From: Ruminiclostridium sp.
GTDB lineage: Bacteria; Bacillota; Clostridia; Oscillospirales; Ruminococcaceae
Assembly: GCA_017942025.1 (NCBI GenBank)
Contig: JAGAVH010000072.1
Coordinates: forward strand, 1 to 63,724
Direction of reading: 5' to 3'
DNA length: 63,724 nucleotides
Shown here: positions 1-7,654 of the stretch, one piece after another
How positions within the stretch are numbered: the stretch's first letter is position 1
Layout of the letters: every line of letters begins with the position of its first letter
Notes under the pieces: generated by a model
Databases searched by the model: none
The model's input: the letters and a program-made list of their open reading frames with translations, nothing else
What the model was told of the DNA's origin: nothing
Made by a program: the position numbers and the translations under genes

Positions 1-436
1 CTTTCCCCTGAGGAAATATATTTCGGCAAAAGTATTTGCCGAAATTGTCGCAGTTCTGCCAACTGCTGGGGCTGGGAGCAGTCCGATAGGACTGCGTGAC
101 TTTATGAAAATGCAATTTTCATAAAGTTTAGGCTCGCCGCCCCTGTAGCAGTCTGAAAGACTGCGACGGTCTTTAGACCAATGACCTCTGCTTGGGGCTT
201 CGCCCCAGCTGTCCAACGGACAGCGACGCCCTTCAGGGCAATGAAACACCCCGTGTAATACAGAGATTGCGAGCCTTTTATTATTTTGAATTACTTCAAG
301 AATTTATAGGGGGGAATGTAGGGGTCGGCGAGTAGTCCGTAAGGACTGCGGCACCCTTTAGGGTATGTCCCCTGACGACCCGTTATTTATATTACACCAA
401 TCTCCCCGTCAAACCCCAATTTTCCTCCCATAAAAA
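1..436. repeat. gene-free region of short hairpin modules
   Basis: No plausible gene is seen in the first 580 bases. The stretch is built of small perfect inverted repeats: 78-95 (GCAGTCC/GGACTGC), 98-127 (TTTATGAAAA arms), 148-164 (GCAGTCT/AGACTGC), 168-179 (GGTC/GACC), 193-207 (TGGGGC/GCCCCA), 209-223 (CTGTCC/GGACAG), 228-239 (GCCC/GGGC), 334-347 (AGTCC/GGACT) and 353-364 (ACCC/GGGT). Three times a first hairpin is followed by GCGAC or GCGGC, then a tiny hairpin with loop TTCA or TTTA, then an ATG-containing spacer. Positions 247-382 match 33090-33216. Function unknown. Confidence 0.7.
247..382 (+). repeat. dispersed repeat family B, copy 1
   Basis: The segment from ACCCCGTG through GTATGTCCC and CGACCCG matches 33090-33216 block by block: ACCCCGTGYAATACA, then TTGCRA, CCTTTTATTA, TTTGAATT, GGGGAAATGTAGGGG with small changes, CGGCGAG, and ACCCTTYAGGGTATGTCCC. 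Both copies lie in gene-free gaps and contain the small ACCC/GGGT hairpin. There is no coding potential, and I see no terminal repeats or target duplication. Confidence 0.65.
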
Positions 437-470
437 ACACCCCGCACATTTCGCCATGCGGTGTATTTTT
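437..470. terminator. hairpin with T-tract before the RHH gene
   Basis: ACACCCCGCA at 437-446 pairs with TGCGGTGT at 457-464 and is followed by ATTTTTT. It looks like a rho-independent terminator that isolates the promoter at 515-543 from upstream transcription. Confidence 0.6.
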
Positions 471-514
471 TGATTTTATTTTTCATAACTCGTAAATAAA
501 TTTATATAAAACAC

Positions 515-543
515 TTGACAAGTTATTAAAATTGTGCTACAAT
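515..543 (+). promoter_or_regulatory. sigma-A promoter for the RHH-clpB unit
   Basis: TTGACA at 515-520, a 17-bp spacer, then TACAAT at 538-543, about 40 bp before the gene. No CIRCE inverted repeat (TTAGCACTC type) and no CtsR-type GGTCAAA repeat is visible around it. The -10 region is nearly the same as that of the promoter at 6563-6591. Confidence 0.75.
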
Positions 544-583
544 TAAATCGTGATAGAGAAATACCGAAAGGAATGGATATAAT

Positions 584-1243
584 ATGAGCAAGAGTGTATA
601 TAGCTTAGTGCTTAGTGATGATATAGTGCGTGCGGTGGATAATCTTGCATACAGAATGGGCGTCAGCCGTTCTTCCCTGATAGACAGGATTTTAGCTGAA
701 AAGCTATCTGTAGAAACTCCCGAAACAAGAATGCGAAGCATTATGGAAAATATGATGCGACTTCTTGACAACGATATATTCAGGCTTCAGACCGCCGCAG
801 GTGACAGCGGAATGCTTATCCGCAGTCCTCTCCCCTACAAGTACAAGCCGACAATACGCTATTCGGTAGAGCTTTGCCGTGAAGGAAATCATCTTGGTAA
901 GCTGAAAGTAAGCTTCCGTACACAAAACGAGGCTTTATCCTCTGCTATAAATGATTTTTACAAGTGCTTTTTAAAGACAGAAGCAAAATATCTTTCAGGC
1001 ATTGCTGACGTTATTGCCCAAATCGATGGCGACAGAATGGAAAGAACGCTTAATATGCCTATAACAAAAAACGGCAGAGAAGTAACACCTGACGAGATTG
1101 CTTCATCTATTTCCGAATACGTAAAATTTATAGATAAACTTATTAAAATTTATTTTGAATATCTGTCAGACAGGAACAGCGCACTCCTGCTGATTGATAA
1201 GTTATATAAAGAAAGAATGAAAGAAACTGAGATCATCCTCTGA
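584..1243 (+). CDS. ribbon-helix-helix-like N-terminus, unknown function
   Basis: A 219-residue protein. Residues about 4-45 ([20 protein letters not shown] then a helix beginning [13 protein letters not shown]) have the strand-helix-helix pattern of CopG/Arc-type DNA-binding proteins. The remaining 170 residues are alpha-helical and unfamiliar to me. The start follows AAAGGA at about 567. The gene ends 25 bp before the clpB ATG with no terminator between, so the two are probably co-transcribed from the promoter at 515-543. Inference: it may be a transcription factor of the clpB unit or a stress-linked DNA-binding protein; nothing seen proves this. Confidence 0.7.
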   Translation: MSKSVYSLVLSDDIVRAVDNLAYRMGVSRSSLIDRILAEKLSVETPETRMRSIMENMMRLLDNDIFRLQTAAGDSGMLIRSPLPYKYKPTIRYSVELCREGNHLGKLKVSFRTQNEALSSAINDFYKCFLKTEAKYLSGIADVIAQIDGDRMERTLNMPITKNGREVTPDEIASSISEYVKFIDKLIKIYFEYLSDRNSALLLIDKLYKERMKETEIIL

Positions 1244-1268
1244 GAACAAAAGAAAGGTGGCATATGAT

Positions 1269-3866
1269 ATGTTAAACACAAATAACTTAACCGAAAAATC
1301 AATGGAAGTAATCTCCGCCGCACAAAGCCTCGCTGTTTCATATCAGAATATGAACATCGAACAGCCTCACCTGCTTTTAGCATTGCTTCAGGCAGAAGAG
1401 GGACTTATTCCACAGCTTATAAAAAAGATGGGAGCTGATTCGGAACAGCTTGCTAAAAAGACTGAACAGCTTATAAACGGCATTTCGAAGGTCACAGGAA
1501 CAGGCCGTGAACCTGATAAGGTTTACATCTCAAACGAACTGGACAAAGCCTTTACCGAAGCTGAGGAAAAGGCAAAACAGATGAGAGATGAATATATCTC
1601 GGTAGAGCATCTGTTTTTGGGACTGCTTGCAAAACCGCAGAAGGAAATAAAAGAATTATTCAATTCCTTTGGCATTAACGAAAAGGATTTCCTTTCCGCA
1701 TTACAGCAGATAAGAGGCAGTGCAAGAGTTACAAGTCAGAATCCCGAAGATACCTACGATGTACTGAAAAAATACGGTCAGGACCTGACAGAGCTTGCAC
1801 GACACAACAAGCTGGACCCCGTTATCGGAAGAGATAGCGAAATAAGAAATGCTATACGAATTCTTTCCCGTAAGACAAAGAACAATCCCGTTCTTATCGG
1901 TGAGCCGGGCGTTGGTAAGACCGCCATTGCCGAGGGCCTTGCCCAGAGAATAGTAAGAGGAGATGTACCCGAAAATCTGAAGGAAAGACAGGTATTTTCT
2001 CTTGATATGGGTGCTCTTGTAGCAGGTGCAAAGTACAGAGGCGAGTTTGAAGAAAGGCTCAAAGCGGTATTACAGACTATAAAGAAATCCGAAGGACAGA
2101 TAATCCTCTTTATAGACGAGCTTCACACCATAGTAGGAGCAGGTAAGACCGACGGCGCAATGGACGCAGGAAATCTCTTAAAGCCGCTTCTTGCAAGAGG
2201 TGAACTGCACTGTATCGGTGCTACTACCTTAGATGAATACAGGCAGTACATTGAAAAGGATGCCGCCCTTGAAAGAAGATTTCAGCCTGTAATGGTTGAC
2301 GAGCCTACTGTAGAAGATACGATATCTATTCTCCGTGGCTTAAAGGATAGATATGAAGTCTTCCACGGTGTAAAGATACACGATGCGGCACTTATTGCCG
2401 CCGCAACCCTTTCAAACAGATATATTTCCGACCGTTTTCTCCCTGACAAGGCAATAGACCTTGTGGACGAGGCCTGTGCTCTTATAAAGACGGAAATGGA
2501 ATCCATGCCCTCAGAGCTTGACGATATCCGTCGCAGTATTATGCAGCACGAAATCGAAGAGGCGGCACTCAAAAAGGAAACAGACCGTATCTCTGTCGAG
2601 CATCTTGCAGATGTACAGCAGGAGCTGGCTTCTATGCGAGAGCAGTTCAATGAAATGAAAGCAAAGTGGGAGAATGAAAAGTCTGCTATTTCTAAAGTAC
2701 AGAAGCTCCGTGAGGAGATAGAAGCTACCAACAGTCTTATTGAGCAGGCAGAAAGAAGCTACGACCTTAACAAGGTGGCAGAGCTGAGATACGGCAAACT
2801 CCCTGGGCTTTTAAAGGAGCTTCAGACGGAGGAAGAAAAAGCGGAAACAAGCAAATCAACCACCTTCCTTCGTGACAAGGTAACTGAGGAAGAGATTGCA
2901 AAGATAATCTGCCGCTGGACAGGTATCCCCGTATCAAAGCTTATGGAGGGCGAAAGAGAAAAACTGCTCTCTATGGAAAACATCCTGCACGGCAGAGTAA
3001 TAGGTCAGGATGAGGCTGTAACGAAGGTAAGCGAGGCTATTCTTCGTTCAAGAGCAGGTATCGCAAATCCTAATCAGCCGATTGGCTCATTCCTTTTCTT
3101 AGGCCCTACGGGTGTAGGTAAAACTGAGCTTGCAAAGGCGCTTGCCGAGTCCTTATTCGATGACGAGCATAACATAGTCCGCATTGATATGTCCGAATAT
3201 ATGGAGAAATTCAGCGTGAGCCGTCTTATAGGCGCACCTCCGGGATACGTAGGATATGAGGAGGGTGGTCAGCTTACCGAAGCGGTAAGAAGAAAGCCTT
3301 ATGCGGTAGTTCTTCTTGACGAGGTGGAAAAAGCACATCCCGATGTATTTAATATCCTTCTTCAGGTGCTGGATGACGGCAGAATCACCGACTCCCAGGG
3401 ACGTACCGTAGACTTCAAGAACACTATAATAATTATGACATCGAACTTAGGTTCTAACTACATTCTTGAAGGAATCGGTGAGGATGGTGAAATTACGGAT
3501 GAGACAAAGGAGCAGGTTGAAAAGCTTCTTAAAAACCATTTCCGCCCCGAATTCTTAAACAGACTGGATGAGATTGTATTCTACAAGCCTCTTAAAAAGT
3601 CTGAGATATACCGCATTGTTGACCTTATGCTGACCGATCTTAAAAAACGTCTTTCCGATAAGGAGATAGGCTTTGAGATTTCTGATAAGGCAAAGGAATA
3701 CGTAGTCGAGGGCGGCTTCGATCCAAGCTTTGGTGCAAGACCGCTGAAGAGATTTATTCAGCGCAAGGTGGAAACCCTTATCGCAAGAAAGATAATCTCA
3801 GATGATATTGCACCCGGCACTACCCTGACTGTAGATTATGACGGCAATCAGCTTATAGTAAAGTGA
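1269..3866 (+). CDS. clpB: ATP-dependent disaggregase ClpB
   Basis: ClpB is a hexameric AAA+ chaperone that threads aggregated proteins together with DnaK. The 865 residues show the whole family layout: Clp-N repeats (about 1-150), a first AAA module with Walker A GEPGVGKT and Walker [11 protein letters not shown], a long coiled-coil middle domain (about 400-530) that separates ClpB from ClpA/ClpC, and a second AAA module with GPTGVGKT and [11 protein letters not shown], then the ClpB C-terminal domain. The start at ATG 1269 is chosen because AAAGGTGG at 1253-1260 sits 8 bp before it; a GTG at 1257 overlaps that ribosome site. A terminator follows at 3899-3924. Confidence 0.96.
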   Translation: MLNTNNLTEKSMEVISAAQSLAVSYQNMNIEQPHLLLALLQAEEGLIPQLIKKMGADSEQLAKKTEQLINGISKVTGTGREPDKVYISNELDKAFTEAEEKAKQMRDEYISVEHLFLGLLAKPQKEIKELFNSFGINEKDFLSALQQIRGSARVTSQNPEDTYDVLKKYGQDLTELARHNKLDPVIGRDSEIRNAIRILSRKTKNNPVLIGEPGVGKTAIAEGLAQRIVRGDVPENLKERQVFSLDMGALVAGAKYRGEFEERLKAVLQTIKKSEGQIILFIDELHTIVGAGKTDGAMDAGNLLKPLLARGELHCIGATTLDEYRQYIEKDAALERRFQPVMVDEPTVEDTISILRGLKDRYEVFHGVKIHDAALIAAATLSNRYISDRFLPDKAIDLVDEACALIKTEMESMPSELDDIRRSIMQHEIEEAALKKETDRISVEHLADVQQELASMREQFNEMKAKWENEKSAISKVQKLREEIEATNSLIEQAERSYDLNKVAELRYGKLPGLLKELQTEEEKAETSKSTTFLRDKVTEEEIAKIICRWTGIPVSKLMEGEREKLLSMENILHGRVIGQDEAVTKVSEAILRSRAGIANPNQPIGSFLFLGPTGVGKTELAKALAESLFDDEHNIVRIDMSEYMEKFSVSRLIGAPPGYVGYEEGGQLTEAVRRKPYAVVLLDEVEKAHPDVFNILLQVLDDGRITDSQGRTVDFKNTIIIMTSNLGSNYILEGIGEDGEITDETKEQVEKLLKNHFRPEFLNRLDEIVFYKPLKKSEIYRIVDLMLTDLKKRLSDKEIGFEISDKAKEYVVEGGFDPSFGARPLKRFIQRKVETLIARKIISDDIAPGTTLTVDYDGNQLIVK

Positions 3867-3898
3867 TTTTCTTATTACCTCCATTCATATATGCAAAG

Positions 3899-3924
3899 GA
3901 CCGCAGGCTTTTCAGTCTGCGGTC
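3899..3924. terminator. terminator after clpB
   Basis: GACCGCAG pairs with CTGCGGTC around a 10-base loop and is followed by ACAATTTT. It lies between the convergent clpB and the minus-strand gene at 3983. Confidence 0.7.
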
Positions 3925-3982
3925 ACAATTTTAATGTGGTTTGCTCTGTAGGAAAATTACTTTGTAAAAACAAATAAAGCGA

Positions 3983-4570
3983 TTAAACCATACCCAATTT
4001 TTTCATAGCCTTTAAGAATACGTCCGCTTCACCATTCGGGTTTGCCTTTTGTGTAGCTTCAATGTCAAACCAAGCATATTCAAGTCCATGAACGATAACG
4101 GGGAGCTTTTTCTTAAAATGATTCTCTATATATCCTTCCTCCTGAAGGCGTTTTGCAACCTCTGACGCTATTGACAGAAGCTCATAATGTCCCACCGGAC
4201 CTTTGCCGATATAGTTGTAATTACTGTCGTAGCTATCTTCATCTTCGCATCCGATATCGGTAATACCGTTTTCTTCGTACCACTTAAAAAGCAGGTCGGT
4301 CAGCTCATCAGGTTCAAAGGGATCGATGACGGGAATTTCGTCCTGCCGCCAGAAAGCGTAATTCCATCGTTCTTCCGAATATTGCTTTGCTCTGTCGCAA
4401 TCATCTTCCGTATTATAGCTTACAGCAAAATACGAAACGTTGCTGAACTCCTTATACTCATATGATTCGTTTGAATTTACGAAGAATGATATAGCGTATA
4501 TATCATCTTCTGACCAGGTCTCAATTATTGATTTTACCTTTTCATACATTTTTTCAGCAATATCGATCAT
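3983..4570 (-). CDS. acidic DUF4303-like protein
   Basis: A soluble, acidic 195-residue protein. The N-terminal YAISFFVNSNE segment, the central WNYAFWRQDE stretch and the C-terminal NPNGEADVFLKAMKKLG resemble the DUF4303 family, which often occurs as small cytosolic proteins in SMI1-like immunity contexts; this assignment is from memory and tentative. The ATG at 4570 is preceded by AAAGGAGAG; an upstream ATG at 4603 has no ribosome site. It is the last gene of a three-gene minus-strand group with two membrane proteins. No toxin gene is visible beside it, so an immunity role is speculative. Confidence 0.6.
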   Translation of the reverse strand: MIDIAEKMYEKVKSIIETWSEDDIYAISFFVNSNESYEYKEFSNVSYFAVSYNTEDDCDRAKQYSEERWNYAFWRQDEIPVIDPFEPDELTDLLFKWYEENGITDIGCEDEDSYDSNYNYIGKGPVGHYELLSIASEVAKRLQEEGYIENHFKKKLPVIVHGLEYAWFDIEATQKANPNGEADVFLKAMKKLGMV

Positions 4571-4625
4571 AATGACTCTCCTTTTTATATGGTGATAGTT
4601 CACAGCATTGCTACGCAGTTTTTAT

Positions 4626-5129
4626 TTATTTTATCTGAAGGCCTCTGTTTCTCAGATGTCGGATAAAATCTTCTGCAGTTCCCTTTGTGAACGAATCCTT
4701 TTTAAATATATATATCAGATTTGCTTGCGTAAAGAGTAAAATCAGGTTTTTTGTCTGTACTGCACTTCTGATATTACGATATTCCGCTTTGGCATTACCT
4801 CCGTCGGGTGCTAAATTCTGAACGTAAGTATCAGTTGCAACCGATCTTATTGTAACGTCCTCTCCAAAAAGCTCTCTGTCACGCTTTACAGACATTCTGA
4901 CAGCCTGGATATAGCGATAGATAACGATAGCAAAAAACAACGGAACAAATATGAATACCGGCCAGATATTACTGCTGCCCGATATTGCCAGCGGTATAGC
5001 AACCAAAAAGGAAGAGGCCATCACCACATAACATGCAATCAATACCTTACGCTGAAAATAAAAATATCTGAAGGTTTCCTTCGCAACCTTCTCATCTCTT
5101 ACGTAAACACTTTCAAATAACGTTTCCAT
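4626..5129 (-). CDS. two-TM membrane protein, YcxB-like
   Basis: A 167-residue protein with two adjacent hydrophobic helices (FQRKVLIACYVVMASSFLVA and a second segment rich in VFIFVPLFFAIVIY), then a soluble C-terminal part. The layout of a TM hairpin followed by a beta-rich domain ending in a helix (EDFIRHLRNRGL) is typical of YcxB-like proteins. I place the start at ATG 5129 because GGTTGGTGG lies 5-14 bp before it; an ATG at 5186 would overlap the upstream gene. Function unknown; probably co-transcribed with 5183-5812. Confidence 0.6.
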   Translation of the reverse strand: METLFESVYVRDEKVAKETFRYFYFQRKVLIACYVVMASSFLVAIPLAISGSSNIWPVFIFVPLFFAIVIYRYIQAVRMSVKRDRELFGEDVTIRSVATDTYVQNLAPDGGNAKAEYRNIRSAVQTKNLILLFTQANLIYIFKKDSFTKGTAEDFIRHLRNRGLQIK

Positions 5130-5182
5130 ATATTCCACCAACCTTTTCTTTTTTTGCAGTCCTACGTACTTTAAACCAAAAA

Positions 5183-5812
5183 TCAATATTCAGGTCTTTT
5201 TACGGCGCCTGTCCGTTCTAAAATAATATTGAAGGGAGTTTCGGAAATTCCTACCACCTTTGATAAGCGGTTGTGGATAAATCTGAATTCATAAACTTTC
5301 TTATCGGTATGTACAAAGACGTCAAATCCTCCTAAAAAGAGAAATTTACGATCTCTGTAGTCAACCTTTGTAACATCGGCATAATTTATGACTGATACTT
5401 TTCTTCTTCTGCCCTGCTGAATAATTTCCATACGATTTTCATCAGCCTTATAGAAATTATTCTTTCCTGATTTTAAAATCGCAAAGGCTACAAGAAGTGC
5501 GGCTATACTTAAAATTGCCATAATAAAAAAGATGACCATTGATATTATAAGCAGTCCGTATTCGGCGGTATTAAAGCCGAAAATAACCCTGTTGCCCTGC
5601 TCGTGTTCATAAACCGTCTTATCTATATCAGGTGGGGTAAATATCATCTGAAAGCCGAAAATAAAGCAGATAACCGCTGCCACAAGGAAGAAAATGATTA
5701 CCCCAAATATGGTAAGAATTACTACCCTTTCGCCGTCATAAGCAGTTTTGAAGGTTCCGTTTGTCTTAAAGCCGAAGCGGTCGTCAATGGGGCTGAAGGT
5801 TGTATATTCCAT
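5183..5812 (-). CDS. two-TM membrane protein, unknown function
   Basis: A 209-residue protein with two hydrophobic segments (about residues 30-55, VVILTIFGVIIFFLVAAVIC, and about 85-112, IISMVIFFIMAILSIAALLV) followed by a soluble domain with strands VSVINYADVTKVDYRDR and KVYEFRFIHNRLS. The arrangement parallels the next gene downstream, and both may carry a PH-like domain after the TM hairpin; that is inference from layout. AAAAAAGGAGGGATTTAA gives a strong ribosome site before ATG 5812. Confidence 0.65.
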   Translation of the reverse strand: MEYTTFSPIDDRFGFKTNGTFKTAYDGERVVILTIFGVIIFFLVAAVICFIFGFQMIFTPPDIDKTVYEHEQGNRVIFGFNTAEYGLLIISMVIFFIMAILSIAALLVAFAILKSGKNNFYKADENRMEIIQQGRRRKVSVINYADVTKVDYRDRKFLFLGGFDVFVHTDKKVYEFRFIHNRLSKVVGISETPFNIILERTGAVKRPEY

Positions 5813-5869
5813 TTAAATCCCTCCTTTTTTTCAGTATAACGAAAATAATCTATAAATACTATAAGAACC

Positions 5870-5995
5870 TCACGCCGTTACCGAAATCATAGATTTCGAC
5901 GGCTGAGAGAACCTTGTTATATATGTTTGTGCTTCGCACCTGCAACCTGTCGGTTGCTTTATGGGAACAAGTTCCCATAACATATACTATAACAG
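5870..5995. repeat. nested micro-hairpin cassette
   Basis: Consecutive small stem-loops: GCCGT/ACGGC enclosing CGAAATC/GATTTCG, then GTGC-TTC-GCAC, GCAACC/GGTTGC and TTATGGGAAC/GTTCCCATAA. The last three sit inside outer arms TATATGTT and AACATATA. The build resembles the arrays around the tRNA genes. The end overlaps the stop region of the lipoprotein gene, where it could act as terminator structure. Confidence 0.55.
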
Positions 5996-6532
5996 ACTTT
6001 TGTTTTGTGTTATATATTTTTCTATATTTGAAAATCCGCTTTCAAAGGGCAGGTATTCATCATTGTTATAGGTAACGCCTGCAACAAAAAAGAAATTTGA
6101 ATCCATATAAATAAAGTCGGAGCTTATTATTTCAATCTTCGTGTTCCTTGTAACAACATCGTAAAAGCCGTTTTCCTTAAGTATACGATTGTTTTCCTTC
6201 GTTACGTGAAACTGAAATTTATAATCATCAAGAGGTCTGTCCGCATTCGGAGTTCCGCCTAAAAAATTTTGTACAATGCCCGGATGATCAAAGGTAATTT
6301 CAAATATAACCTCTGTATCCGGCAGAGAATCAAGGGATAATACACTGTTTTTGTTATGCGAATTATCATAATAATACACGTCGCAGATTTCTCCGCTATA
6401 GGAGGAATAATTGTTCTTATTTCCTAAATACTTTATCATCTGATCGTTATAACCCGAACATGAAGTCAAGAGGAAAAGAGAAAAAGCGAAGCAAGAAGCG
6501 AGTAAAAGTCTGACAGCTGATTTCATATTCAT
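5987..6532 (-). CDS. lipoprotein of unknown function
   Basis: A 181-residue precursor with a signal peptide ending in the lipobox LTSC (Cys about residue 25), so the mature protein should be anchored on the outer face of the membrane. The rest is polar, with TEVIFEITFDHPG and YKFQFHVTKENNRILKENG suggesting a beta-rich fold, but I do not recognise a family. It has its own promoter (6563-6591). The micro-hairpin cassette separates it from the membrane-protein genes downstream. Confidence 0.75.
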   Translation of the reverse strand: MNMKSAVRLLLASCFAFSLFLLTSCSGYNDQMIKYLGNKNNYSSYSGEICDVYYYDNSHNKNSVLSLDSLPDTEVIFEITFDHPGIVQNFLGGTPNADRPLDDYKFQFHVTKENNRILKENGFYDVVTRNTKIEIISSDFIYMDSNFFFVAGVTYNNDEYLPFESGFSNIEKYITQNKSLL

Positions 6533-6562
6533 ACCTCCAGGATATACTTACTTATTTATTTA

Positions 6563-6591
6563 AGTGTAGCACAATATAAGGTACTTGTCAA
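6563..6591 (-). promoter_or_regulatory. sigma-A promoter of the lipoprotein gene
   Basis: On the minus strand TTGACA (6591-6586), a 17-bp spacer, and TACACT (6568-6563). The core ATTGTGCTACACTTAAAT differs from that of the promoter at 515-543 by one base. Confidence 0.75.
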
Positions 6592-6647
6592 CAACGGAAC
6601 AATTTACTATTGCTTTTGTGAAATCCTGCTACCACTTGGATAAATCA

Positions 6648-6840
6648 AGGCGAAGCCTTATATCTTTAATGGTGCATAGCCTACGGCGATATGATGCATT
6701 TGCTTCGCAAATATGATGTTGCTCCACTTCATTTCGCAATGATGCGATGTTTGCCATAAAATGTGGCGAAGCCACACATCATTCGCACAGCGAACATCAT
6801 TAGGCGAAGCCGTCATCATTTGCCGAAGGCAAACATCATT
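6648..6840. repeat. micro-hairpin array downstream of tRNA-Gln
   Basis: About 190 bp of tandem stem-loops with GAA, TTC or ACA loops: AAGGC/GCCTT, GCC/GGC, ATTTGC/GCAAAT, GTGGC/GCCAC, CGC/GCG, GGC/GCC and TGCC/GGCA. The last four are separated by the same spacer CATCATT. The array begins directly beyond the tRNA-Gln terminator. No coding potential. Confidence 0.75.
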
Positions 6841-6841
6841 C

Positions 6842-6881
6842 AAAAAACGCACCTTTGTCAGTAGACAAAAGTGCGTTTTTT
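6842..6881. terminator. terminator of tRNA-Gln
   Basis: On the minus strand AAAAAACGCAC and TTTTGTC pair with GACAAAG and GTGCGTTTTTT around a 4-base loop. The A- and T-tracts on both sides make it potentially bidirectional. It lies 3 bp after the tRNA 3' end. Confidence 0.85.
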
Positions 6882-6883
6882 GT

Positions 6884-6959
6884 TGGCTGGGGTGCAGGGA
6901 TTCGAACCCCGGAAATGCTTGAGTCAGAGTCAAGTGCCTTACCGCTTGGCGACACCCCA
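6884..6959 (-). tRNA. tRNA-Gln (CTG anticodon)
   Basis: A full cloverleaf on the minus strand: acceptor stem TGGGGTG/CACCCCA, D-arm GCCAAGCGGTAAGGC, anticodon stem CTTGA/TCAAG with loop CTCTGAC (anticodon CTG, plus-strand 6925-6927), T-arm containing GGTTCGAATC, discriminator G and an encoded CCA. The weak U1-A72 pair is characteristic of glutamine tRNAs. It is divergent from tRNA-Ser with its own promoter. Confidence 0.95.
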
Positions 6960-6996
6960 ATATTTGATTTTTATTCGTCATCCAAACGACTTAATT

Positions 6997-7025
6997 ATTA
7001 TATCACCTCTTTGACGATTTGTCAA
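6997..7025 (-). promoter_or_regulatory. promoter of tRNA-Gln
   Basis: TTGACA (7025-7020), a 17-bp spacer and TATAAT (7002-6997) on the minus strand: a perfect consensus, as expected for a stable RNA gene. Confidence 0.85.
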
Positions 7026-7068
7026 TAGTTTTTTGAAAAAATTTTTAAAATTATTTTAAAAATTAGTG

Positions 7069-7097
7069 TTGACAAATAAGTTAAGATATGATATAAT
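7069..7097 (+). promoter_or_regulatory. promoter of tRNA-Ser
   Basis: TTGACA at 7069-7074, a 17-bp spacer, TATAAT at 7092-7097, 47 bp before the tRNA. It also matches consensus perfectly and is divergent from the tRNA-Gln promoter. Confidence 0.85.
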
Positions 7098-7143
7098 ATT
7101 AAAGCAGTTGTGAAACGAGAGTTTTGCTCTGCTTTATATATAC

Positions 7144-7232
7144 GGAGAGTTATCGAAGTGGTCATAACGAGGCGGTCTTGAAAACCGTTTGGGGGCAACC
7201 CCACGTGAGTTCGAATCTCACACTCTCCGCCA
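7144..7232 (+). tRNA. tRNA-Ser (TGA anticodon)
   Basis: An 89-nt tRNA with acceptor stem GGAGAGT/ACTCTCC, anticodon stem GCGGT/ACCGT with loop CTTGAAA (anticodon TGA at 7179-7181), a long class II variable arm (TTGGGGGCAACCCCAC) and T-loop TTCGAAT. Discriminator G and CCA are encoded. The long variable arm and anticodon identify it as serine. Confidence 0.95.
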
Positions 7233-7234
7233 TG

Positions 7235-7269
7235 AAAACACCCTCATTGTGATACAATGAGGGTGTTTT
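7235..7269 (+). terminator. terminator of tRNA-Ser
   Basis: AAAACACCCTCATTG pairs with CAATGAGGGTGTTTT around TGATA, directly after the tRNA CCA end. Confidence 0.85.
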
Positions 7270-7516
7270 CAATGATATCCGTTCCTTGCGGAACGGGTGA
7301 TATATCTTCGATATGATATCCACCTTCGGTGGATGATATATGCCTACGGCATATGATGGAACGGATATTATTATGAGCGAAGCGAATAACAAGGTTCCGG
7401 GGCACCCGCTCAAAATCTTTGATTTTGTCAGCGGGTCGGGTTCTTATATCATGCTTGCGTAGCAAGTATATCATACGGCAACGCCGTATATCATATCGCG
7501 CAAGCGATATATCATT
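7270..7516. repeat. mirror-symmetric micro-hairpin array after tRNA-Ser
   Basis: Stem-loops on the left half (CCGTTCC/GGAACGG, ATATC-TTC-GATAT, CCACC/GGTGG, TGCC/GGCA) are separated by TGATAT-type spacers. Those on the right half (CTTGC/GCAAG, ACGGC/GCCGT, ATCGC/GCGAT) are separated by ATATCAT, the reverse complement. Between the halves is a hairpin with arms CCCGCT and AAAATC (about 7405-7435). The array begins immediately beyond the tRNA-Ser terminator. No gene is seen. Confidence 0.75.
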
Positions 7517-7609
7517 TCAAATCGTTAAAAGACAAGTAATCGTTAAATTACAACCATAATCGTTGATTTAGTGGAGTAATCGTTAAATTATAGGCAATAA
7601 TCGTTGAAA
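7516..7609 (+). promoter_or_regulatory. five phased AATCGTT direct repeats
   Basis: The core ATCGTT occurs at 7521, 7539, 7559, 7579 and 7600, that is at 18, 20, 20 and 21 bp intervals, about two helical turns. The fuller consensus is TAATCGTTRAAWTA. The last copy runs into the -35 box TTGAAA (7604-7609), which is followed by a 17-bp spacer and TATAAC (7627-7632). The layout is that of a binding array for a regulator acting on the gene at 7655. Same-strand repeats at about 21 bp recall LytTR-type sites, but the core is not a full match. Confidence 0.7.
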
Positions 7610-7654
7610 GATTAGAGCTTTTATGCTATAACTATTATTAAGGTGGTGAAGGAT

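Noticed and set aside
1257-1268. GTG start for clpB at 1257
   Set aside because: It overlaps the AAAGGTGG ribosome site, which is correctly spaced for ATG 1269, and it would extend the protein beyond the usual ClpB N-terminus.
6648-7516. CRISPR array around the tRNA genes
   Set aside because: The conserved parts are only 6-8 bp spacers between variable short hairpins. There is no repeat of 25-35 bp with regular spacing and there are no cas genes.
7516-7609. Replication origin iterons or DnaA boxes
   Set aside because: The 18-21 bp period is iteron-like, but no rep, dnaA or dnaN gene is near, the core ATCGTT is not a DnaA box (TTATCCACA), and the array merges with a -35 promoter box.
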